From: Chamaea fasciata
Taxonomy: Eukaryota > Chordata > Aves > Passeriformes > Sylviidae
DNA length: 64,000 nucleotides
Direction of reading: 5' to 3'
Assembly (NCBI GenBank): GCA_029207755.1
Contig: JARCOQ010000004.1
Location: forward strand, 43,556,305-43,620,304
Shown: positions 37,401 through 47,800 of the stretch, one piece after another
Layout of the letters: every line of letters starts with the position of its first letter
Numbering within the stretch: position 1 is the first letter of the stretch
Made by a program: the position numbers and the translations under genes
Notes under the pieces: generated by a model
What the model saw: only the letters and a program-made list of their open reading frames with translations
Database searches by the model: none
Told to the model about the DNA's origin: nothing

Positions 37401-39824
37401 CTCATTAATGGTGGTCTGTTCAGTTTTATTGTCCTCAGCAAAACCCTAAAAAAAGACATGAAAGCATGATATCCATTTGCACAGGGGAAGAGAAGATACA
37501 GAACACACAAATAGATACTTTAAACAGAAATTTTAATTAAGACATCTGTATGATAAATGTAATAGGAAGGGTATGGCTTTCAGGAAATAATGTGTGCTTT
37601 TGATAAATAAAACTCTTGTCACTTCAACATTAAGCATCTGGAGAGTTAATCACTGAAATCAAATGTCATAATGATGTCTGTTAAATTAAAAGAATTAATG
37701 GTAACCAGATATTCCTTTGGATACATGCATGCCAAGATGATAAGATTTTCAGTAAAGGTACCTTATTTGCCATGCATCTTACATAAAATTTGTAAAGATA
37801 CATGTTCTGTTTAAGCAGGCATGTAAAAATACAGGTTTAGATGCAGATTCTTGCATTTGACAATAATTAGTTAAGGTTTATGCCCAATGATTTTGTTTCT
37901 GTTATAAATGAAATATCAGTATCAGCAAAATGAAATTTCTGGACACTGTAAAGAACTAGCTGGCACCATACTGGGTTTTTCCACTTTAAAACTTCACCTA
38001 ATTGCCAGATTTTGATAAAGCTTCTATTCATGTATAAATTTAGAATAATATTTGCTCTAGGTTTTCAATAGGTTTTTCAATACCACAGGTTGACCCATCA
38101 ACAACATTTAAACTCAAATTAAATTGTGTAAAATAAACTTTCAAGAGTTAATAACAGGCTAATATATTTCAATGTTCATATACCACTATTACATCATGAA
38201 ATCATTATAGGACTTGCTAGGACTGAGCATTTGCTTTCAAGAACTATTATCATTCCAATCCTAATGAATACCACGCAAGGTTTTTTTCCTTTGTTTTGTA
38301 TGAACTTGCAGTACCCAGAGTATGAGAAAATGAGCTCAACCTAGCTAAAAATAGTAGGAAAACAAAAAGGAAAATATTTTATTCCCATTAAAAAAAAAAA
38401 GACAAAAACTCCAAGCAAAGATTTCCTGCAGCTTCCCATCAAAAAGGCCCTCATTGTAGGATCCCTTTTGCTTTTGGCCTGAGTATGGACTCATCTGTTT
38501 TCAACAGCCAGTAAGATATTGACGCATTGTTATGTAAATAAGATCATTGCTGGTAATATGCTGTTCACTATACAGGATACATCTTAAATTTTAAAAAAGA
38601 TTTTAAAAAATTAACAAATAATTGTAAGAAGAAAAAAGACTAGATAGCAAATTAGCCAGTGTTTCATCAGATATTTCATCTAATGAGTTCATGTAAAAAT
38701 GGAGCTATGAAGCATGCCTAAGATGTGGAAATAAAACAGATTGCTGAAATTTTTTGGTATTGAGGTGATATGTAGGCACCTTGTTCAGGATTTGTGAATT
38801 CCTGCTTTACACTATCGTTTTCCAGACAGGTGAGGCATGTAACTTCTATCTAGGGAGTAGGAGTAGATTTCTTTCCGATTTCATGTGTACTAAATTCAAA
38901 GTTAATTATAAGATCCACCCCTACCAAAAAAACTTTTCTCTTTCTTCTAAGCTGCCCATGAGAAGCTATCCTTACAAAATGCAGAGATGCCTGGAGAAGT
39001 TCCTTTCACTTGAATCTTTCAGATCAGTTTCACCTGCAATGTGACTGTGATTGACACTGTGAAAACAGTGCCAGCACAAGTGCTAGGGGATCCCATGCTG
39101 AGAGATTACAGAGAGTGAGTTGAGAATAAAAGACTCGATATCAAGCTGACATCATGTCTGATCTGAAATCTGTGGAAAAACATCCTGGCAAACATCTGCT
39201 TATACAGTAACTTTTCAACCAAAAGTTAGTGCCTGCCTTTTTTTTTAACCTAGCAGTATTCTGTGTCTATTCTGTTGGCTTTCTTCTTGGTAATTTAGCA
39301 AATTTATTGGTAATAATGTTAATTAAAGACATAGAAGATTAATTAAATTAATTCATTTTCAGAGGAACAAAAATAAACCCAAATGGGCTTCCAGCTTGAA
39401 GAACCCATGAACTTTGTGCAAAAATATAACATCTGTTTCCCCAGTCTGGAAAACGGATCTATGTATCATAGCTAGGTCATTTTGGCACCATGAGACAAAA
39501 CTAAACCTCCTCCTGTGGAGATAATAGAAAAGTTCATCAGAGCTTTACGAGGATGCTCCATTTACTTTTTAAATATACATATAACAAGCTCAGAATACCT
39601 ATTTTAAGTATTTTGAATTAAAACTATCGAATTCTGTCTAAAAACATCAGACTAAATTTGAGCCCAATATTGTTCTTGAAAATCAATTTATATTGAACAG
39701 AATTAGTTTTACACATTGCTTTTTAATTGAATTGTGAGAGATTTTCCTATGCCTGAATGGGACTTTTTCCTTCCCTATTTTAACCTTTTGCTTGGTTGGA
39801 ATGGTTAGTTTCCTTGTTTGTTTG
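34426..39824. other. Unique non-coding DNA, about 5.4 kb
   Basis: No gene or classifiable transposon is visible. It is AT-rich, with a small TA/TG dinucleotide patch near 34774-34793 and an A-run at 38391-38400. Open frames are short (87 codons or fewer) and unrecognised. Confidence 0.55.
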
Positions 39825-40015
39825 TGGTTTGGTTTGGTTTTGGTTTTGGTTTTCAGAGCTGCAGCAGTCTTGCTGGGATTTTTATCCTGAGAGGAGTCTT
39901 CTGATTTGTTGGTTGAGTGGTTGGTTGGTTGGGTGGTTTGTTTGTTGGTTGGTTGATTGGCTGATTGAGTGAGTGAGTGAGTGAGTGAGTGGGTGAGTGA
40001 GTGAGTGGGTGGGTG
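39825..40015. repeat. Compound G/T-rich microsatellite
   Basis: Three related simple repeats lie in a row: (GGTTT/GGTTTT)n at 39825-39854, (TTGG)n with variants at 39906-39960, and (GAGT)n with GGGT interruptions at 39963-40015. All are G/T-rich on the plus strand. The minus-strand open frame at 39683-40093 (runs of THSL and NQPT) is produced by this repeat. Confidence 0.95.
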
Positions 40016-42148
40016 CACTTTTCTTTCAAGAAATGATGGCTGGTGAGTGGGCAAAATGTGAGAGGACAGAAAGGAAAAATCCCAGTAGTACAATACCAGG
40101 GTCTGAAAAAGGCCCGCCTTGCAGAGTCTGTCTCTAAGGATTTAGAGAATAAAAAGTAATTTGATTACAGGTGCTCAAGTAGCATTCATTTTATTCTTAT
40201 TAGCTGGGAAATGTCTCTAGGGATTTCATGCTACTCTTCTCTAAAGCAGATAAATGGCTCTTTTAAAAGTGGTGTAATTTGTTCACAGCTCTGTAGCATC
40301 AGACTATTTTATGAACACAGGGAAACTAAATGCAAGACAAGACAGAAGAAACTTCTTCAAACCTGATAGAGATGACTGTATATAGAGTATTTGGTGATTG
40401 ATAATCCTGAAAAGAAGTTTACATATAAAAAATGTTGAAGAATTGTGCCAATATTTCCCTTTGCTTGCTTTAAGGCTCAGACAAGCTAAAAATGCAATGT
40501 GAAGCATCTTCATTTTTTAAGATTAAAGGGAACTAAAAATTTGGAACTATACCTTATTCTTTGGCTTATGCACTGTGAAAATAGCAAGGAAGAAGGAATG
40601 AGGGAGAGAAAGAGAAATACAGAGAGAAAGAAAGATTCAAAAGTCAAATTTTCTACAAACAAAAAATCTCTTTTTAGTTATACATGGTGAATTACATAAT
40701 TTAGATGTAATTGTCTAATCAATAAAACTAAGTTTTTCAGGTTTTTATTAGTTAAAATATTTTGAAAAGTAACTTAAGGAAAAAAACGGGCAGATTTTTG
40801 TAACAGCGTGCAGTATACAAACACCATATGATGCACAGCCACGGTACAACATACTTTGAATACAGAGCACTGACTCCAGCATATTTGCACTTGAGGATTG
40901 TTTTGAACTTGGATAACAAGGCATAAGACTCTGGTTAGTGTAGAACCTTAGACATGTGTGTGAAAGTTCCATGAAAAGTCGTAATGAAAACAAAACATAT
41001 GTCTAAAGCTAAAACTAGGTTTTAAAAGCCAGATGTAAAACCTCACTGAAGTCAATGGAAGTCATGGCTCAAAGGAGCTCTGGATCAATGCCAAGAGCTT
41101 ACTTTTTTAGCATTTCCCCAAGGAATGTTTGGGGTGCAAAATAAGTATTTCTATACTATTTTTTTGTAATAAACTGTTAAAAAGGAAAACAAAGAAGGTA
41201 TCATCAGTGGGCAGCTTTGTATGGAATTTCCTTTCTCTTAAGCAAAATATAGGTTTGGTTCTGCAAAAAAGGTCATTTCACTAGTTTCAAATACCAGTTA
41301 TACACAAAACACTATCTGATGGCTGAAGAAACTGAGCCAAGAACATAGATCAAGGGGAGATCTGTTGAAGCTGTTATTTTGCAAAGGGTAAGTGGAGAAA
41401 TGCCAAAGCCACAAAGCTGGAATCAGGCTATGAACTTCTCTGAAGTTCAAGGTCACTTCAGCTGGGAGGTTTGACTAAACCCAGCCCTGCCAGTAGTTGA
41501 TTTGTTTCTCACACAACATTTGGAGGTCTAGTAAAAGCAATTTGCCATTTTAGGGACCTAATCATAAGAAGAATGCATGTTGGTCCTTGTGTGCCAGCAC
41601 AGATAAAGCATGGTGACTAAAATTCTGTGGCTACCCCCACAGGTCTTGTGAGTCTGTGGATGGTTGCAATTACATGTGTCAGCACAGCTGCATATTCTTT
41701 TTTTAAATACTTCCCTGTCTGCTGGCAGTGACTGTAAATTTAATGAGAGCACCTGCTGCCCTCTTGCCTAGTTAATTCATAGTGATCTCTCTGAATTAAA
41801 GGAAATTTCAAAAAAGCCTCTGTTCTTCAGTAATAAATTACCAGTCTATATCACGGCCGAAAGGGCCTTTGATTCATGTAATATTACACTTACACTAAGC
41901 TCTGCTGGCAGTAGGAACATTTAGTTTCCCTGAGTAGAATGGGGGAAGGGAAAAAAGACAGAGGAAAAGGAGAGGAGAGGAAAGGAAAGGAATTGGCTGG
42001 TGAGATTAAATAAAAGGAAAAGATCATTTGCCTGAATATTGACAGCTGAGGGAGGTCTTTGTCCTTGACCTCTTACCCTGAAACATGTATTTGCTACAGG
42101 TAGAAGACTCGGCTGCTAAAAATTCTTCATTGACAAGTTATGGTGTAG
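40016..42148. other. Unique non-coding DNA
   Basis: No genes were found. It contains purine-rich patches near 40586-40636 and 41949-41991 and one copy of a motif (41045-41062) that recurs elsewhere in the window. The LTR starts just beyond the right edge. Confidence 0.55.
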
Positions 42149-42153
42149 GGCAT
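42149..42153. other. Target-site duplication, left copy (GGCAT)
   Basis: GGCAT directly precedes the first LTR base (42154, TG) and is repeated exactly at 42961-42965 after the terminal CA. A 5-bp duplication is expected for several ERV integrases, including ERVL-type. Confidence 0.85.
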
Positions 42154-42960
42154 TGCTGGGAGTTAAGTTTGTTCCTTCTTTCTCTAAAGAATTTTTTCCT
42201 CATAAGTTACCAAGGAGACCAAGTGTTGGATACTTGAGAGTACTTAACCGAAACAAAGAAGTAGACAAAGTTAGAAGAGAGAGATAACGCAGGTAAAAGA
42301 CAGAGCTTGAGGCAGCTTTGGGCTCTTCTTTTTTCGGCGTTCGGGGAGAGAGAGAATGGCTGTTGCTGGCTGGAAGAGTTTCACTGTGGCCAAAGGGATC
42401 CAGTCCTAGAAAATCTACTATCACCGGTTCGGCCTGAATCCTGAGTTTTCTCTGCCACCCATGGGAGCTGGGCCGGCCCTGCCTCTCCTTTGGCTTCTTC
42501 AGCGCTGCTCCTCTTGCTACAGTGTGACCCTGCACCCCCTGTGCTGCCGGGACATCCTGCCCCTGCCTTCCGAGACACCCTGCCATCCCAGCTACCAGCC
42601 CAGGACTTTTCCACTGTTTCAGCTTGGTGCTCTGAGGATCCTGCAGGGACACCGAAACCAAACTGCCCTGGGTTTTGTGAAACAAAGCCCTCAAGGTTCT
42701 TGGTACTGTTTTCGTTTGTTATTAATGCTGTAGTTGTTTAGTGGGGGTTTTTTGTGTGTTTGTTTGCTTTGTAATACATACTAGTAAAGAACTGCTATTC
42801 CTATTTCCCAAATCTTTGCCTAAGAGCCTCTGATTGTAAATTTATAATTGAAAAAGAAAAAAAAAGGGGTGAAAGAAGTTTACACTCTCCATTCCAAAGG
42901 AAACTCCAGTTGTTTTCTTTTTTATTACCTAGCAGATACCTGTCTTCCCAAACCAAGACA
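42154..42960 (+). mobile_element. Solo LTR of an endogenous retrovirus, passerine-type
   Basis: The 807-bp LTR begins TGCTGGGAGTTAAG and ends AACCAAGACA, with TG/CA ends and exact 5-bp direct repeats (GGCAT) on both sides. The interior includes TAAGTTACCAAGGAGACC near the start. Near the end are AACTGCTATTCCTATTTCCC, TTTGCCTAAGAGCCTC and GCAGATACCTGTCTTCCCAAACC, a string I recognise from common passerine LTRs. There is a GC-richer core at about 42420-42680. The usual AATAAA signal before AACTGCTATT is altered (AGTAAAG). No internal retroviral sequence remains, so it is a recombined solo LTR. Open frames at 42200-42741 on both strands are incidental. Confidence 0.9.
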
Positions 42961-42965
42961 GGCAT
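42961..42965. other. Target-site duplication, right copy (GGCAT)
   Basis: An exact copy of the five bases at 42149-42153, immediately after the LTR's terminal CA. Confidence 0.85.
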
Positions 42966-44345
42966 TTAAAAATCTTAAAAAAAACCAAAAAAAATAACTT
43001 CTTTATTCTAAATTTCTAGTTTATCTCACATTTATCAGCAAAATAAATGTCACTCTAGTTGGTAACATTGGAAACTGGAAGCAGTAATGCCTTCACCAAT
43101 TATTGTTTTACGCATTTCTTTAAAGCAGAAAAAAATAAATCTAGAAGATTTTGAGAAAAAAAATCTGCAATAAAGATTTTATTGGAGTGGAGGAAGAAAG
43201 GCAGGGAGCTAAAGTGAATATAAAATACAGAATATTGCAAAGGGGAATAGATCAATTATATTCCCCTGGAAAAGCATGTGGTGTAAATGAAAAGTTACAG
43301 CCACACTAAAATATCTGAAACTCAAAACATAAGTAGTATCCAAAAAAACATTTATGTGAAAGTAGAATTAGTGAAAGTGCAAAGCATTACAAATAGAGTA
43401 TTATATATCCCAGAGGAAGATACTGACTGCATCAAATTTGACTTTGAGGGATTGTGAGGTTCTGACTCCCACAGTTTGAATGACTAATTTATGTTGGAAG
43501 GATAAGTCATTTTGTTTGATAGGTGGTAGGCAATATACATCTCTTCTCTTTACTGACACCAAATAGTATCTCCACACTCATAAGTGCAATATATGCACTT
43601 ATGCCTCAAATTTAAACATACTCAGAAAGATTTACAGGTCTGATTGAAGCCCAACTATGTGTACTGAAACAAACACTGAGTATGGAACTATGCCAGGTAC
43701 AGAAGTGTGAATAGAGACTTCTTATGATAAAAATGTATAAAATACTTAAGTTACTCAGCATCACACTTTATGCACTGGAAACACCCATCATAAAAATTAA
43801 ATCCAAAGAAAAATTTTATTCATTGAACAAGCTATTAATCCTCAATTTATCATAGTCATATGATGTGCCATTGGATGCCTCTTGAAAGACATCTGAATAT
43901 ATAGTTCATCTATGTTTCTCCATCTGTTTTCAAGAACCTTTTTATAAAAACAAGGTTTGTAAGTATTCTTGAGTAAAGGTCAGTTTTCTCACTTTTGGAG
44001 CCATAAGAAGTAAAAAGCATGAGTCTCAGAGTTACATCTCAAGAACTGGCAACACTACAACTTTTCTACCTTCTGCTGTTCATAGATGCTTATATGATCA
44101 TAATGCAGGAACAAAACATTACCCATCTGGGCTGGTAACATGCCAAATCTGCTTTGCACTCAGAACACAAAGGTGCAAACACTGGTAGCAGAACAGTGTC
44201 TCATTTTTCATAGCACTCAACATCTCATTCTCTTGACTCAGAATGACAAGTCCTTTGTGCATACACAGAATAAAATGCACATAAATACTGTAATATTTTC
44301 AGCCTACTCTAAACAATGCCCCAAACTTAAGACCCTATTTATGTT
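42966..44345. other. Unique non-coding DNA
   Basis: AT-rich, no gene. It contains a perfect 10-bp-stem inverted repeat (43579-43603). The ORF that begins at 44140 becomes long only because it enters the pentanucleotide array, so its first 65 codons have no independent support. Confidence 0.55.
43579..43603. repeat. Perfect inverted repeat, 10-bp arms and 5-base loop
   Basis: CATAAGTGCA (43579-43588) pairs exactly with TGCACTTATG (43594-43603) around the loop ATATA. No gene is adjacent. Confidence 0.95.
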
Positions 44346-44445
44346 CTTCTCTTCTCTTCTCTTCTCTTCTCTTCTCTTCTCTTCTCTTCTCTTCTCTTCT
44401 CTTCTCTTCTCTTCTCTTCTCTTCTCTTCTCTTCTCTTCTCTTCT
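44346..44445. repeat. Pentanucleotide array, block 1: (CTTCT)20
   Basis: Twenty uninterrupted CTTCT units (AGAAG on the other strand), preceded by a partial TTCT. This is the first of three abutting homogeneous blocks. It is open in all frames on both strands, so the apparent ORFs across it (44140-44877, 44335-44910, 44339-44935) are not genes. Confidence 0.97.
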
Positions 44446-44700
44446 CTCCTCTCCTCTCCTCTCCTCTCCTCTCCTCTCCTCTCCTCTCCTCTCCTCTCCT
44501 CTCCTCTCCTCTCCTCTCCTCTCCTCTCCTCTCCTCTCCTCTCCTCTCCTCTCCTCTCCTCTCCTCTCCTCTCCTCTCCTCTCCTCTCCTCTCCTCTCCT
44601 CTCCTCTCCTCTCCTCTCCTCTCCTCTCCTCTCCTCTCCTCTCCTCTCCTCTCCTCTCCTCTCCTCTCCTCTCCTCTCCTCTCCTCTCCTCTCCTCTCCT
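44446..44700. repeat. Pentanucleotide array, block 2: (CTCCT)51
   Basis: Fifty-one uninterrupted CTCCT units (AGGAG on the other strand), in the same phase as block 1. The unit differs from CTTCT by one T-to-C change at the third base. The boundary at 44445/44446 is sharp, with no mixed units. Confidence 0.97.
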
Positions 44701-44850
44701 CCCCTCCCCTCCCCTCCCCTCCCCTCCCCTCCCCTCCCCTCCCCTCCCCTCCCCTCCCCTCCCCTCCCCTCCCCTCCCCTCCCCTCCCCTCCCCTCCCCT
44801 CCCCTCCCCTCCCCTCCCCTCCCCTCCCCTCCCCTCCCCTTCCCTCCCCT
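44701..44850. repeat. Pentanucleotide array, block 3: (CCCCT)30
   Basis: Thirty units in phase with the earlier blocks. All are CCCCT except one TCCCT at 44841-44845. The unit differs from CTCCT by one T-to-C change at the second base. The minus strand is (AGGGG)n, with a G4 run every five bases, so quadruplex formation is expected on general grounds. Confidence 0.97.
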
Positions 44851-47800
44851 TCTCTTCATCTGGGATTTTTCTTTTAATGAGTCTTGCTGGAGGATTAACT
44901 CCCTTTTCAAACCAGAGCAGAGACACCATAGCCATGGAGGGATGCGAGTGCTCAGACGTGTCCTATCATCACCACACAGAAAAGTGTAATGACATTTACA
45001 GGAGTGGATGTGTAATGAGCAATTACAAAGTGCAGTGAATTTAATCCAGTACCCACAGATACTATCATGTGCAGCATCACGAGTAGATGAGGGTCTAGAA
45101 ATTAAAAATCTTCCTTATAATTCATATAAAAGACAGAAAATTCTCACTTGCTTGTTTTGGGTAGGAGTAGCAGCTTTGAATGTCATTGGTTCATCTCTCA
45201 TGAGCAAGTGAATTGTCACACACACTTCTCAACTGATACGGCATCAGATTCCTTCCCCTTGAATTGGGCCAATATGCTCATTGATTTTAATGGGATTATT
45301 TCTGAAGTAAACTGGAAATGCAAGCATCCATACTGGTCTCATAGACAGCATAAAATGACTATGAACACAAATACAGAAATTACCCACATTACAGTTGCAC
45401 CCATTCATTCACCTAAAACAACCATGTCTGGAGAACAAACACCTGGGCAGAGATGAAAAGTCAGGTGGATCACATTTTGATGTAGATATCTGCTTCCACG
45501 AAACATGTGGCACAGCTTGATAAAATGTGCTCTTCTCTGCTCTTTACACTGACTTCTCTTATTATATCACATCTTTTCAGCATCTTACTTTATTATTCTT
45601 TATTATTATTGCAGCATGGATGCAGCATACTAATGTCTGTGGTCTTCTCTTTTGCTTACTCATGCTTGCTGCCGAGGTGAAGCTAATCTGCACAGAAGAT
45701 GATGGTTTTATTAAGGCATTTCAAGCCTTTCTCCCTTTTTTACCAAACTGCCTTCCTTCAGCATATTGCCTTATATGCAACTGAATTCCTGGCTTGAAGG
45801 CATTCCACATGTGACAAACATTTCTCCAGAGGAAATGTCCTACTGAGAGACTCCAGCAGTTTATAAGGATGATGTGTCACAGGGACTGTTATGGAAAGAG
45901 GGAACATTTAAAGAAATTAAAATCACTCTTTGCTGTCACTGCTGTTCCTCTATTGTGTTCATCATACAACATAGGCTTTACATAGCACTATTTTCAAAAG
46001 CACTAAATCTCTGGCACTTTGCTTTTTTAAATAAAATATACTGGAATAGCTGTCATAAAGTCACCGACCCCAGTCTAGTCTGCTTTCTGTACACAGACAG
46101 TATTTCCTCATTGTTACTAGATAACTAGATATTATGAATACACTTTCTCTTCTGAAAGAATAAAATCCCAAAAGACTAGGAAGCATCACACTCTGCAATT
46201 TCATGCAGATAACAGATAGCAGAATTTAAAGCTTGGCTCCTGTGCAAAATCATAGAGTGCATGTAGAAACATAGGCTGAACACTTGAGAGATTCTCAAGA
46301 GAGACTCAGTCTGGCTAACTCTAACAGAGTTAATTTAAATGTATAATGTATGTATCCCTTTAAATGTATAATTACCTCATTCATATCACCTGAAATCCAT
46401 TAAAATTTTGCCTTGACTACTGGATTAATTCAGCTTCTCACCTATAGGTCCTCCCCTCTCCTCCCCTCCCCTCCCCTCCCCAAATATTTCACTAGGAACT
46501 TGGCTGACATTTAGTCCTTTCCTGCCATGCTCAAAAACAGTGGTAGCTGCATTTCATTTATAAAAGTACCATCATTCTGGAACTCTGGAAACCATTACTT
46601 AAGTAATCAAATTAGAAACTACAAACCACGAATTAGTCACAGTACCTAAACAGTAAGCCACTTAATAGGAACTTAATACAAAGGAACAAAAGAATATTAA
46701 AACACTCATTAGGAAAACAGATTTTATCAACATCAGCACATATTTACTACACGTGGAAATACAAAAAGTATATCCTTGTTGAGATATATTGCAAAAGTCA
46801 TTTTCCTTTCAGAAGAAAATCAAGCTCTGATGTTTTTCCACATATTCCTCTTTTTATACAATAAATACAGACCTCACTTTCAAGCATTTTCAAGAAGTAC
46901 AAACTATCCATCTCTAAATAAATTAAAAGAATCAGCTTTTCAGATCAAAAAGAAAAAAAAATCTTCAAGCAATGGAAATTACTTTAAAGAGTTCAACCTC
47001 AAACTTTTCAGCATGGAAATTCAGTCTATAGGGGACTAAAACTGCCAACACTCTTTGCCACAATGAGTTTCTATGTGAAACCAATAATCAGACACATCTG
47101 CACACACACACATAAGACACAAATTTAATTTCTCTTTCTGGCAGAAACATCTCTCTCATGATGTATATTTTCTTTAGAGCATAGGGACTGATGTATGTAA
47201 CAGTTGTGCTCTGTAGCACCAGATGGGTTCCAACTTAATTTTTCAGGGTACTTCACAGACACAAGGTTCTAACTCCTGATCTGAAAAAACTTGTAGTCAA
47301 AATAAAACAGGTAATACCTCCTTCCTCCTTAAACTGCAGCTGGCATCTCTCCAAAGCATACATTCCCAGTCTGAAAATTTATGCTGAATTTTGCTCCCTA
47401 AACCAATCCTGTCATCTAAATTGTTGTGGTATGGACTTCCTGCACTTGTGGACTTTTTGCTCTTAGAGATATAAGCAACACTCAGCCATCCTGAAGAAGT
47501 TAATAACTAAAAGACAACTCGGCAGACAAGAGAAAAGGGATATGGCATAGCTCTTTACAAGAAAAATCATGCTTCTGCTGGAGAATGAAAAATCCTCAGT
47601 GACTCTTCTAATTTGTAGTGCAAGTCTTTATTCCAAGTCTTTGCTCTTTTCCTAATATTTCCTCTTAGAATCAGAATATGCATGCATTACATTTTATTTA
47701 ATTTCAAAGACAATGTATGCACTAAAAAAAACTCAAAAACTTTTAAAATTTTTAAAGATTTAATTGTTAGAGTTAATATTATGTTATAGTCAATAATATG

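Noticed and set aside
39683..40093. 136-codon minus-strand frame with THSL and NQPT repeats
   Set aside because: Generated by the (GAGT)n and (TTGG)n microsatellites.
42200..42741. Overlapping open frames on both strands
   Set aside because: They lie inside the GC-rich core of the solo LTR, which is non-coding.
44140..44877. 245-codon open frame with a long SSLLF/LLSSP/PSPPL repeat, and two long minus-strand frames (44335-44910, 44339-44935) rich in EERRG/GGEGR
   Set aside because: All three are produced by the pentanucleotide array, which has no stop codon in any frame. The non-repeat portion shows no domain or start context.
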